Below, piece by piece: positions 34,964 through 43,696 of a stretch of 51,676 bases of DNA; within the stretch, counting starts at the first letter, position 1, and every line of letters begins with the position of its first letter. The notes beneath the pieces were generated by a model. That model did no database searches, was not told the origin of the DNA, and worked only from the letters and a program-made list of their open reading frames with translations. This DNA is from SZAS-103 sp038226665 (GTDB taxonomy: Bacteria; Pseudomonadota; Gammaproteobacteria; Xanthomonadales; Xanthomonadaceae). The stretch is from assembly GCA_038226665.1 (NCBI GenBank), contig JBBRQI010000020.1, forward strand, positions 1-51,676, written 5' to 3'. A program made the translations under genes and the position numbers.

Positions 34964-34995
34964 CGAGTGATCTCGAATGACCTCTTCAAGATATT
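34964..34995. other. Putative Tn7-like attachment site downstream of nrdJb
   Basis: Thirty-two bases separate the nrdJb stop from the transposon terminus at 34996. The last five (ATATT, 34991-34995) would be the target-site duplication of a 5-bp-duplicating Tn7-like element. Tn7 inserts about 25 bp beyond the glmS stop, so the geometry is alike. The matching copy of ATATT at the other end is not in the window. Confidence 0.5.
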
Positions 34996-35066
34996 TGTGG
35001 GGGCACCCAGAAAGCGCTAGTCGGGCACCCATAAGTTGCTAGAAGGGCACCCAAAAGGTGCTAGAA
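34996..35066. repeat. Transposon end with three contiguous 22-bp TnsB-type sites
   Basis: The end starts TGTGGGGGCACC, close to Tn7's TGTGGGCGGACA. Three 22-bp repeats lie head to tail at 35001-35022, 35023-35044 and 35045-35066. Each begins GGGCACCCA, continues through an AAG core and has GCTAG at positions 16-20. Contiguous 22-bp sites resemble the Tn7 right end, the end that faces glmS. Confidence 0.72.
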
Positions 35067-35092
35067 ACGCCGACGATGCCGTTTAATTTCGG

Positions 35093-35141
35093 GCGACTCG
35101 ATCACAAGCCTCTGGCTTGCGGTCGAGTCGCTTGGCTTTTT
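35093..35141 (+). terminator. Cruciform terminator just inside the transposon end
   Basis: GCGACTCGA at 35093-35101 pairs with TCGAGTCGC at 35123-35131, with an inner stem CAAGCC / GGCTTG and loop TCT, followed by TTGGCTTTTT. Orientation would stop transcripts coming from nrdJb before they run antisense into the cargo operon. Confidence 0.65.
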
Positions 35142-35210
35142 GTGGGTTTCGCTCGTACCTATCCCGGGAACCTGCTACCGGCCCTCGATGCGGATTCCCA
35201 AGTGCGGTTG

Positions 35211-37406
35211 TTAGAGCGGATGGCTCGTTGCCCACGCAAGTGCGGCGTCAATATCCAAGTTCAGACTTGCGTATGAGGCACGCAGCAGGCTTGGCGGCAG
35301 TGCCCAGTCCCACTTTTGGCGTTGCAGATTTTGTGGTTGAGCGAGTAGCGCATCGAGCGTAGGCGTTCCATCTGAAGCGATATCGGCCAAAAGATTGACG
35401 AGATCGTCGATGCTTCGATCGCCTTTGGTGATCTCCACGCCGACACGGGATGGACTTGCTCTGACATTCCGTGCCAAGAGCAGACAAACAATCGCTTCAT
35501 TGGCGTCATCGCCTAACCAGGTGAACAATACAGCGTGTTGGCCTTGATCCAATATCCATTTTTCCGTGAGTCCAAGCTGCTGGTAGTTCTTGCGGCCCTC
35601 ATCGAGAAAACGTTGAGCTGTTGAGTCAAGATACGGCACCTTCCCGTCGGACTCGAACAGTTCACGCATCCGCTGACGAACGCGCGTGTGTATTCGGCCG
35701 CTGCTGCTTTGAAATAGCGGCGGTGTCCCACCCTTCGTCGCGGTCACGAAGATCGTCTTCTGACTTTCATCGATCTCGTCGACAAGCCATGTTCTGCCTG
35801 CGAACAAGATACGTTGCCCCGAGACGAGCAAGTGCGAAACAGGGAGCGTTCCAAGCGTCTTGCTTCCCGCAACAATCCGAAATTCTTCATCCGAGGCAAA
35901 GGCTGCATAGAACGTGTAATGGTTGACGAACTTCTCGCCCACTCGGCCGTGCAGCAGTAGGCCAGAAGAGTCCTGTATGAGCAGTTCTTGCTCGCCGAGG
36001 TGGCGCAGAAGCTCAGCGAATCCCGCCTTGTTTAGACCACTGAACGGCGCTTGTGCATCACACAGCAACCGGTAGGCAGGCATTGCATCGGCACCACCGT
36101 TCTGCGCGATGAAAGACAGCAACTGTTGGATCAATGTCGAGAGGTGCAGTCCGTTTGGCGACGGTGGTTCAACCCATCCTTCCAATAGCAAGGAAATCAT
36201 GGCCGTGGTCTGTACCGTATCCAATCGCAGCAGGGCGGCCAATCCCACCTTGTCCGACAACGCGTCCTCGATGCAGTAGCCGCGAAGGATCGCGGATTCG
36301 CCTTTGCGTCGCCCGGAGCGTCCCAAGCGCTGGCGAAGGCTGGCCACGGAGGGCGGTGATCCGATCTGTGCCACGCTCTTCACTGCGCCGATGTCGATCC
36401 CGAGCTCCAGCGTGTTGGTGCAAACCGCTGTGGCTGGGTGTTCTCTCTGTTTGAGCGCTGCTTCGGTGTCCGCACGAATTTCTTTCGACAGGTTGCCATG
36501 ATGCGGCCAGAACTCATTGGGTACCTTGGCTTGGTCACACAGCTTGTTGAGCAGGTACGTGTACTGTTCAACGGCACTTCGGCTGTTGGGGAACACCAGA
36601 TTGTTCGTCCCGCGCAGCGATTTGAACAAATGCATTGCAATTTGCTTGGGCACGATCTCATCGTCAGGATTGTCGAGATCATGCTCGCGCTCCGAAGATG
36701 AAACTTTCTCGAATCCCTTCACCAGGATCTTGAGCGATGTACCGCTCGATGACGTCTGGATGATGGCGACCTGATCGGCGCTCTCGGAGCGCAGGAAACT
36801 CGCTGCCAGACGCATGTCACCTAGCGTGGCAGACAGCCCGATCCGGGGTATCCGTCGACCGATCACGTTGTCGATGCGGTGCATCAACGATTGGAGCTGT
36901 TTGCCGCGCTCGCTGCCGATGAATGCATGCAACTCATCGATAATGAAATAGATCGTTCGCTCGAACGCAGCGGCAATCGTGGTTCCGCGATTGCACAGCA
37001 GCGCTTCCAGCGACTCCGGAGTAATCAACAAAACGCCCCAAGGATCGCGCAGGAAACGCTGTTTGACCGACGATGAGATATCGCCATGCCACGGCCAGAC
37101 TGGCACCTCCAGCTCTTCGCACAGCCGATTCAGACGTCCGAATTGGTCGTTGATCAGCGCCTTGAGTGGGCTGATATACACGATCAGCCCGGGCACAACA
37201 CCGCGCAATATGTGCGTGAGTGCAGGGAAAAAAGCAGCTTCCGTTTTTCCAGCGGCTGTTGCTGCAGCCACGATGACATCGCGATCGGCTGGCAAGATGA
37301 GAGGAATTGCCAATTCCTGCACATCACGAAGCTCAGACCAACCCTCTGTCCAAATAAATCGCTGGATCCGCTCATCCAGCTGGAAGTAGGCGCTGGACTC
37401 GGTCAT
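35211..37406 (-). CDS. Lhr-like DEAD/DEAH superfamily II helicase of a TerB-ATPase-helicase module
   Basis: 731 residues. RecA-like domain 1 has Q-like motif RDVQELAIPLIL, Walker A AAATAAGKTEAAFFP, DELH box in YFIIDELHAFIG and SATLGD; domain 2 has VFPNSRSAVEQ, TNTLELGIDIG and RQRLGRSGRRKG. The C-terminal half has the winged-helix and extra domains usual in Lhr-type helicases. Third gene of the operon, five bases after the ATPase gene. Predicted to unwind or translocate on DNA or RNA:DNA in a defence or processing complex. Confidence 0.88.
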   Translation of the reverse strand: MTESSAYFQLDERIQRFIWTEGWSELRDVQELAIPLILPADRDVIVAAATAAGKTEAAFFPALTHILRGVVPGLIVYISPLKALINDQFGRLNRLCEELEVPVWPWHGDISSSVKQRFLRDPWGVLLITPESLEALLCNRGTTIAAAFERTIYFIIDELHAFIGSERGKQLQSLMHRIDNVIGRRIPRIGLSATLGDMRLAASFLRSESADQVAIIQTSSSGTSLKILVKGFEKVSSSEREHDLDNPDDEIVPKQIAMHLFKSLRGTNNLVFPNSRSAVEQYTYLLNKLCDQAKVPNEFWPHHGNLSKEIRADTEAALKQREHPATAVCTNTLELGIDIGAVKSVAQIGSPPSVASLRQRLGRSGRRKGESAILRGYCIEDALSDKVGLAALLRLDTVQTTAMISLLLEGWVEPPSPNGLHLSTLIQQLLSFIAQNGGADAMPAYRLLCDAQAPFSGLNKAGFAELLRHLGEQELLIQDSSGLLLHGRVGEKFVNHYTFYAAFASDEEFRIVAGSKTLGTLPVSHLLVSGQRILFAGRTWLVDEIDESQKTIFVTATKGGTPPLFQSSSGRIHTRVRQRMRELFESDGKVPYLDSTAQRFLDEGRKNYQQLGLTEKWILDQGQHAVLFTWLGDDANEAIVCLLLARNVRASPSRVGVEITKGDRSIDDLVNLLADIASDGTPTLDALLAQPQNLQRQKWDWALPPSLLRASYASLNLDIDAALAWATSHPL

Positions 37407-37411
37407 TTCGA

Positions 37412-38707
37412 TCAGAGCGTGAATGAAGCCAGTTCGTCGTCCTCAACCCGATGGTCTGCGACGCCACCGGTGTCGGCAGTGACTTGAACCTCTCCCAGGA
37501 GCGTTTCCCATTTTGCCCCCGGATTCTGTTCCAGCACCGCGAGCAAATTGACGAACGAGGTGATCGTTGTCCGAGGGGTACGGAAGAATGCATCACCGAT
37601 ACGTTCAGAGCAGTGCGCCATGAACCGTTCAATCCCGACATCGGGCACGAGGAATTTTTCTGCATTGCCGCCGGCATAGACGAAGCGGATCTTTTGCAGA
37701 AGTACGTAGAAGTCTTCCGCAGTCAGGCTCGACAAGCGCATGACCGGGCCGCTGAAGTCGACGAGTCCATCGGAGGCAAAGGTGTTCTGGGCAAGCCGGC
37801 TCTGCAATGCGGAGTAGCTGTACAAGCCACGCCGGGTATCCAAGAGGAACTCCGGCGTGCCTCCGAGGACGAAACCCAGACCAACAGCGGTACCTTGGAG
37901 AGAGTCGTTGAGCATCCGCAACAGTTGTTCATAGTTGCCGTTGCGTGCCTGCACGTTGGCCAGTTTGTACAAATTGACCAACTCATCAAGGCTGACCAAC
38001 AAACCGGAATAGCCCGCCAGCCGCACGAACCGCGCCATCAATTTTAGTTGGTCGTAGACCGAGGCATCATCAACAATCGTGCGTACGCCAAGGGCATAGC
38101 GCGCATCGGTCTTGGTAGTGAACTCACCACGCAACCAGCGCACGGCATCGGATTTGAGGGTCTCATTGCCTTCCTCAAAACCACGGCAGTAGGCTGCAAT
38201 CACGTCGGCGAAATCGTAACCATTGACCAGTTCGGTGAGTTGTTCGAGCTTGCCGCGCAACACCTGCTCGGTCGTCTGACCCGCAGCTTTGGCGTCGGTC
38301 TTTGCTTTGACGATGAATTTTTCCACGACTCCGGCTAGCGCGCCGCCATCGGGTTTGGTTCGCGTCGACAGATTGCGCATAAGTTCGGCATACAGCGAGC
38401 GCGCTTGGCCACCGCTCGCTTGGAGGCGACGATCCGGATTGAGGTCGGCACTGGCCACGACCAATTTCTTTTCCATGGCGATCGCGCGAACCAGATTGAG
38501 GAAGAACGTCTTGCCCGCACCGTATTCGCCGATCACCAAACGAAATGCCGAGCCACCATCAGCGATACGGTCGATGTCACCGACTAGCGTTTCGATCTCA
38601 CGCGTACGCCCCACCTGAATCAGATGCTGGCCTGCGCGCGGCACCACACCGGCGCGCAACGACTGGATGACCGCATCGCGGTCCTTGGCACGGATTGCTG
38701 GGCTCAT
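37412..38707 (-). CDS. P-loop ATPase, BREX ATP-binding / DUF2791 family
   Basis: 431 residues. Walker A is FRLVIGEYGAGKTFFLNLVR near residue 55-70 and Walker B is GYSGLLVSLDELVNLYKL. The domain is the DUF2791 type annotated as BREX system ATP-binding domain, a STAND/ORC-like ATPase of unknown mechanism. ATG overlaps the TerB gene stop by four bases. No other BREX gene is present, so the name describes the domain, not a BREX system. Confidence 0.85.
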   Translation of the reverse strand: MSPAIRAKDRDAVIQSLRAGVVPRAGQHLIQVGRTREIETLVGDIDRIADGGSAFRLVIGEYGAGKTFFLNLVRAIAMEKKLVVASADLNPDRRLQASGGQARSLYAELMRNLSTRTKPDGGALAGVVEKFIVKAKTDAKAAGQTTEQVLRGKLEQLTELVNGYDFADVIAAYCRGFEEGNETLKSDAVRWLRGEFTTKTDARYALGVRTIVDDASVYDQLKLMARFVRLAGYSGLLVSLDELVNLYKLANVQARNGNYEQLLRMLNDSLQGTAVGLGFVLGGTPEFLLDTRRGLYSYSALQSRLAQNTFASDGLVDFSGPVMRLSSLTAEDFYVLLQKIRFVYAGGNAEKFLVPDVGIERFMAHCSERIGDAFFRTPRTTITSFVNLLAVLEQNPGAKWETLLGEVQVTADTGGVADHRVEDDELASFTL

Positions 38708-41130
38708 GCTGCGATCTTCTCCAGGACCTCGCCATTCACTTCCACTGGGTCACTACCTTCGGCAAATGGAAGGTCGTACGTGTCGAATGATGCCTCATTG
38801 ATCAGTTCCAATGCGCCATCGAGCATCAGCTGAAGATCAGCTGCGGCATCCTCAAGTTCCTCGCGGCTCCACTGTGGACGCGACAGCATCAAGCGCGCAA
38901 GCGCCGCATGCGTTTCATCGAGGCCAAGCAGTTGCGTGACCGGTTCGCTATCCCCTGCCACTTCTTGAATAGGGGGATCAATCGGCACGGTGTCGTCCTT
39001 GAAAATGTTGGCCAACAGTGCGGAGACTCTCTCAGTATCCTGCTGTAGTTCGTTGACGCGCCTGGTGTCGAGTTTGAACCCGGTATTCTCGGATTTTGTC
39101 GGCGGTGCACCGGTGGTAGCTGCATGGACGTCGCTGAAAACGCGTTTGACGTCCACACCCAAGGCTTTGTAGACCTTTTCCAGAAACTTTATTTCTGCTG
39201 GTGAAACGACGCCATCTGCCTGCACAACGCTGGCCATGAAAGTTGCAATACCTTCCTTCGATAGCTGATCCAACGATTCGAGCTTCTTCTTCAAACTGGC
39301 AAGTGCAATCGGCGCTTTCGTCAGCCACTGCAGGTGCGCGAGCAAGCGCTGCTGGCATCGATATGTCAGGTGTGTCCAACTCTGGATCTCTCTGCGCAGG
39401 TGGTCCACTTCGGCAGCGCTGAAGTCTCCATCGGCATGAGCCACGCCAGCGGCCAGTTGCACCGTCAATGCTGCCGTCTGAAAAGCGCGATCGTTCGTGA
39501 GTGCACCGTCGCTAAGTGGCAGCGCAAACAACACAATCGAATCTGCGATTGCTGGCGCCCTTGCACCGTTCAATACGTCCGGCTCAAAGCCGATTCCAGA
39601 TAACTCCAACGACCGCGCAAGTCCCCGAACCTTGTCGGGTGTGAATGGGCCCGCCGTGCCACCCAATGCACTGAGCAATTCACCAAGTCGCAACGCGAGC
39701 ATGCCAGACTCGAGACGACCAACAAGTTCCAGCAGTTTCTTGCGCATCTCAGCTGGCCACAATGTCGCCGGCAACTGTAGCAATCCTTCAAGCTTGTTGC
39801 GGGCGTCCGGGTTCCTGCCGACGACGCGACTGAAGTTGTCGAGTTCCTGAATGCAACTATCGACGACCGCCTGTAGCTGTTTGGTCGGTGCCGTAACCAC
39901 CGTTACATCAGGCACATCCCCAAAAGTCATCGTGGTTTCGGCGCAATCTCGGAGCCCGGACGATGCAGGCCGATAGACATATTTGAGCTTGGTCCGGTTA
40001 CGGGGCAGCAACATGCCAGCACTAAATAATTCCGTGTAACGCTCGACGAAGAGACGGTCGAATTCGTCAGCACAACGAACCGCAGGTGTTCGTAGTGCGC
40101 TGTTCGGATTCAGTCTCACCCATGCCAAGGCAAGCCCTGATGAAATGGGCGCACGATCCATCGCGGCTTGGCCTAGCGCAACGCGGAGGTAGATGGGTAG
40201 TTCAAAACTTTTGGAAAGCTCTGGAACCGGACGTTCGTAAAGCTTTGTCGTCAGCGATGCGAGCGTCACTCGATCGAGAAGCGCATTGGCATAGCTTTGA
40301 AACGATCCGGACTTTGCACCATAGATGCCCAGTAGCCGATGGATTTCATCTGTGATGGCTGGTCGATCCTGTGGTGCAGACGGGTCATCCTTTTCGCCAA
40401 TCAGAACGCGCCGCTCTAGCCCATAAAAGAACAGGAAAACATACCCGATGTCCGCGTCGGGATGGCTTCTGCCTTGTGCCAGCCAATTCAAGTAAGCCCG
40501 CCGAGCTGATGGAGTGATTTCCGAATAGTTGCCCCAATAGCCGATTTGGCGCTGCGTGAAATCGCCGGCATTGGCAACTGGTTTGTGCGGATGGATCAAG
40601 CACGGATCGTTGCCACCATGGGAGGTTGGCAATGACGTTCCAACATAGACCATGCCGTCCCGGAGCGTGACCCCACCGACAGTAATGGATGTGCCTGGAC
40701 GAACCCATGTGCCTTTGCGCGTCACCGAGAGCGACGGGGGAGGAATACGAAATCCAACTTCCTCGTTTGAAACCGCAGCGGGCGTTCCCTGAGCAACAAA
40801 AAAACTCTCTTCGCTCGCCGCGATCTGCGGTGTGCTGGATGTTGGGCTAGGTCGTATGACCAAAGGCTCTGGAATCACCGTTGCTGGTTTCGAAAATACA
40901 TTGGCGCGCGGAGCCGGACGAACTGACGTCAGTTGTGCAAGTATTGGCTCATTCGTGGCAGTGTGCTTTGCTCCAGCCCCTGACTTGAATTTTGCATACA
41001 GATACACCGCCAGAACGATCAGCCCAATGATCCCTAAGCTGATCCAGATTTCTTTGGGGATGGCAGCAATCACGACAATAGCAATGCCGAAGATCACCAA
41101 AGCTCCCTCACCCGATCCCCTTCTGGCCAT
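38704..41130 (-). CDS. Membrane-anchored TerB-N / TerB / TerB-C protein
   Basis: 808 residues. An N-terminal membrane segment (LGIIGLIVLAVYLYAKF) precedes a linker, then the TerB-N domain (MVYVGTSLPTSHGGNDPCLI, ITPSARRAYLNWLAQGR, YVFLFFYGLERRVL), a central TerB-like acidic helical domain (GVAHADGDFSAAEVDHLRRE), and a TerB-C domain ending RPQWSREELEDAAADLQLML. TerB domains bind metal. First gene of the operon, with an AGGAG ribosome site. With the ATPase and helicase it forms a three-gene set known from comparative genomics of Ter-type stress and DNA-processing systems; anti-phage activity is inferred. Confidence 0.86.
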   Translation of the reverse strand: MARRGSGEGALVIFGIAIVVIAAIPKEIWISLGIIGLIVLAVYLYAKFKSGAGAKHTATNEPILAQLTSVRPAPRANVFSKPATVIPEPLVIRPSPTSSTPQIAASEESFFVAQGTPAAVSNEEVGFRIPPPSLSVTRKGTWVRPGTSITVGGVTLRDGMVYVGTSLPTSHGGNDPCLIHPHKPVANAGDFTQRQIGYWGNYSEITPSARRAYLNWLAQGRSHPDADIGYVFLFFYGLERRVLIGEKDDPSAPQDRPAITDEIHRLLGIYGAKSGSFQSYANALLDRVTLASLTTKLYERPVPELSKSFELPIYLRVALGQAAMDRAPISSGLALAWVRLNPNSALRTPAVRCADEFDRLFVERYTELFSAGMLLPRNRTKLKYVYRPASSGLRDCAETTMTFGDVPDVTVVTAPTKQLQAVVDSCIQELDNFSRVVGRNPDARNKLEGLLQLPATLWPAEMRKKLLELVGRLESGMLALRLGELLSALGGTAGPFTPDKVRGLARSLELSGIGFEPDVLNGARAPAIADSIVLFALPLSDGALTNDRAFQTAALTVQLAAGVAHADGDFSAAEVDHLRREIQSWTHLTYRCQQRLLAHLQWLTKAPIALASLKKKLESLDQLSKEGIATFMASVVQADGVVSPAEIKFLEKVYKALGVDVKRVFSDVHAATTGAPPTKSENTGFKLDTRRVNELQQDTERVSALLANIFKDDTVPIDPPIQEVAGDSEPVTQLLGLDETHAALARLMLSRPQWSREELEDAAADLQLMLDGALELINEASFDTYDLPFAEGSDPVEVNGEVLEKIAA

Positions 41131-41433
41131 GACACTCCTCTAGCTCTTGGAATCAACGCGTCGTGTTGCCATGCCTTACATACAGCGTTCTCGCCCCGAT
41201 AACAAAATTCCCTGAGCCAACTTCCAAGTTGGCCAGGTTTGCGCAGCGCCCTGAAATGTAAAGTTCCGTGGTGTCAAGTTGTCGGCTGACTTGCTTGGCT
41301 CTTGCCCTGCATTGGTCTAGATACAGCTGCTGAGGCCACGAAGTGGCCTATTAGCTCAAAAAAGTCGCGAAAACGAAAACGGAAGATTCACTGAACGCCT
41401 TCGTACTCTGCCCTTCGACGATGTCACCCAGCT
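41131..41433. other. Gene-free stretch between the TerB operon and the CoiA-like gene
   Basis: About 300 bases, no supported gene. Two perfect hairpins: CCAACTTCCAAGTTGG at 41217-41232, and AGGCCAC / GTGGCCT with loop GAA at 41333-41349. Neither is followed by a strong T-run in the useful direction. It should hold the TerB operon promoter. Confidence 0.45.
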
Positions 41434-42864
41434 TCAAAACGTATCCGATGGGTCCTGCCACAAGACGGCCGGTGAATCCGGAAGGAGGAACTCGAGCAGA
41501 CGATCGAAGCCTCGGTTAGGCGCGAAGTCCGCAGTCCCCTTTCGCCAGGCGAGCGTGTACTCGGCGCGTCGCGCTCGCCACTTGGAGGGATCGCCCTCGC
41601 GTTGCATCTCTTGCGTCCGACAGTAGTGTTTGGCCATCACACGGAAGATCCACAACGCTTCCTTGTGTCTGCCGAACAGGTTGTTCTCCAGTTCGGCGAA
41701 ATTCTTTAGCTTGCACGCCACAACCTGGCCGCGCTTGGCAGAATATGCGGCCATCAGTAGGTAGAACGGACCCGGGTCGCTGTCGATATGGTCGGGGAGG
41801 CTGATACCCTGCTTGCTTAGGCTGCCTCGTAAGATTGCCCATCGTCGATTGACCTCCTCAGGCTGCGCTGGATGGATCGCAAACAGCGCCTCCATCTCGT
41901 CGCGCAAGCTCTGATCGCGCGCACGGATGCGCTCAAGTCGCTGTTGCTCAGCCTTGCGCGCGGCCGCCTCCCTTTCCTGTCTGCAGCGCTGCTCCAATTG
42001 TTCGAGCGCGGCGTCGTAGTTGAAGAAGTAGGCGCGGGGCACGCCGGTCGCGCTGACGTCAAAGTGCAGTTGATCGAAGAAGACGAGCTGTCGCCGGGTC
42101 TCGTCGGCGTTCCGCCATATCGCGTCGACCGGCTCATGCCAGACGCATTCGAGAGCGAAGCGCCCCTCCGCCTTCGATGTCGCCACGGTTTGCTCGGTGA
42201 CACGGAATGCGTTGCGGTTGTTCGAGTAGAAGATGTCGTCCTCAGCCATTCGGAAGTGCGTGACGTCCAGGTCGCGGAACAACCACAACAGACGACCCTG
42301 GTTACTCTCGTAGAAGCGCATGCGAGCGGTGATGACGTGCAGGAAGGTCGTCGAAAGTTGCGCCTCGAAGGCGTACGCCCACCCATCTCGGACACCTTGT
42401 ACGTCGGGCTGTCGCCAGCGGACGCTGTCAATGTCCTTCCAACGTTTTTCGGGGTCGACCATTGAGAAGGCCGCATCGGCCGCCATGCTCTCGAGCAACC
42501 AGACCTTGAACTGCTTGTGGAGCGCGCTTTCCTTGCTGTGCCCGAACTTGCGCGCGCAGATCGCCGCCTCGCTTAGGCCGACCGACCCAGTGCACGGGTT
42601 GTTCCTGCTCTCATGCTGAAAGAAGAAGCGCTCGATCTTCCGGTCGCGCAGCTTCTTGGATGCTAGGACCATCGGCTCTTCGCAATACGGACACACATAG
42701 CGCAGCTGACCGCCCGCTAGTTGAAGCTTGAGACCGACACGTTTCTCATTGACGACCGACCCGTAATCGCCGCCACCCATGTACTCGTCCAGGGTGATGG
42801 AGTAACCGGTATGTCGATCGAGGACTTCTTCGTGGATCCGATCGTCGGCCAATTCGACTCGCAT
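41434..42864 (-). CDS. CoiA-like nuclease with N-terminal zinc cluster (DUF6035-like)
   Basis: 476 residues. The N-terminal part has a treble-clef-like CPYCEEPMVLASKK and FFFQHES, as in CoiA proteins. The PD-(D/E)xK-type nuclease core is seen in RWRQPDVQGVRDGWAYAFEA then QLSTTFLHVITARMRFY, comparable to the CoiA R-DV and E-Q-S motifs. A coiled coil (QEREAAARKAEQQRLERIRA) separates it from a C-terminal domain. CoiA acts in competence; here, on a mobile element, defence is equally possible. The start has no strong ribosome site. Confidence 0.68.
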   Translation of the reverse strand: MRVELADDRIHEEVLDRHTGYSITLDEYMGGGDYGSVVNEKRVGLKLQLAGGQLRYVCPYCEEPMVLASKKLRDRKIERFFFQHESRNNPCTGSVGLSEAAICARKFGHSKESALHKQFKVWLLESMAADAAFSMVDPEKRWKDIDSVRWRQPDVQGVRDGWAYAFEAQLSTTFLHVITARMRFYESNQGRLLWLFRDLDVTHFRMAEDDIFYSNNRNAFRVTEQTVATSKAEGRFALECVWHEPVDAIWRNADETRRQLVFFDQLHFDVSATGVPRAYFFNYDAALEQLEQRCRQEREAAARKAEQQRLERIRARDQSLRDEMEALFAIHPAQPEEVNRRWAILRGSLSKQGISLPDHIDSDPGPFYLLMAAYSAKRGQVVACKLKNFAELENNLFGRHKEALWIFRVMAKHYCRTQEMQREGDPSKWRARRAEYTLAWRKGTADFAPNRGFDRLLEFLLPDSPAVLWQDPSDTF

Positions 42865-42958
42865 GGTATCGATCCATCTGGAAGCTGGACTTTGCTTACA
42901 ATAGTGCCTGGTAATCTCTTCGCTTGAGACGGCAACTCGTCAAGATACTGGAGGCGCT

Positions 42959-43696
42959 TTGTCAACGAAGACAGCAGCTGGACCGGACGGATTCGGCCCC
43001 GAGGTTGAGCCGCGCCCGGCCAATGCGCTCGATGAACTCGAAGACCACTCGATTCCTGCGTTCAGTGCGACGGTCGTCGCTCGCGATCGCACCGAAGCGG
43101 AGGAGGAAATCGGCCGTCTTCTCAGGCATGCAACGTCGCAAGCCGACCACAAGGACTATGAGGCTGCTATTGACAGCCTGATGCTCGCGTATAGGCTCAT
43201 GGATGAAGTTCCAACCGAATGGCCTATCCGTACGTATTTTCGACTGGCGCGCTACCTTCATCTTTCCGGCAAGTACGAGCAAGCAATGCAATGGCTTCAC
43301 CAGCTGCACGAAACGCTCGATGCTTGGTACGACGCACGAGAAGCGCTCTACAAGACGTGGGGCTGGATGCAAGGCCGTAACAAGCCGGCAAGCGTGCCAA
43401 AGGCCGTCCGCAAGAATCTCCGAAGCCTCATAGAAAACGAAATCGCTTTGTACGCCCGCAGACAACGAAATATCGAACAGAAATTGCAACATGCCGTGAC
43501 AGGTGCGAGCGACGATTCGTCGCCCCCCCGGAGTCACCTGAGACCTATGTGCCACGTCGTTCTTCGAAGGTCTCCAAGTACGAGCGGTGCTGGATCTCCT
43601 ACATCCAGAAACCCGTATCCCACCCGTAACCGTTTCGTGACAGGTCGTTTCGAGGAGGCCACGCCATGCAGATCCGATCCGCAGGCCCGCTTCTGA
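42959..43696 (+). CDS. TPR-like cargo protein with a frameshift-prone C7 tract
   Basis: TTG start at 42959 with GGAGG five bases before it; the open frame ends at 43696. The first ~185 residues look real: RLLRHATSQADHKDYEAAID, LARYLHLSGKYEQAMQWLHQ, a tetratricopeptide-type helix pair, and ENEIALYARRQRNIEQKLQH. After DDSSPP the sequence becomes unlike protein. A C7 run at 43523-43529 lies at that point; one more C would give ESPETYVPRRSSKVSKYERC and a stop at 43627-43629. Frameshift or assembly indel suspected. Function unknown. Confidence 0.6.
   Translation: MSTKTAAGPDGFGPEVEPRPANALDELEDHSIPAFSATVVARDRTEAEEEIGRLLRHATSQADHKDYEAAIDSLMLAYRLMDEVPTEWPIRTYFRLARYLHLSGKYEQAMQWLHQLHETLDAWYDAREALYKTWGWMQGRNKPASVPKAVRKNLRSLIENEIALYARRQRNIEQKLQHAVTGASDDSSPPRSHLRPMCHVVLRRSPSTSGAGSPTSRNPYPTRNRFVTGRFEEATPCRSDPQARF

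Noticed and set aside
37412..38707. A BREX phage-defence system
   Set aside because: Only the ATP-binding domain is shared; no BrxX/PglX methylase, PglZ or BrxL gene is present.
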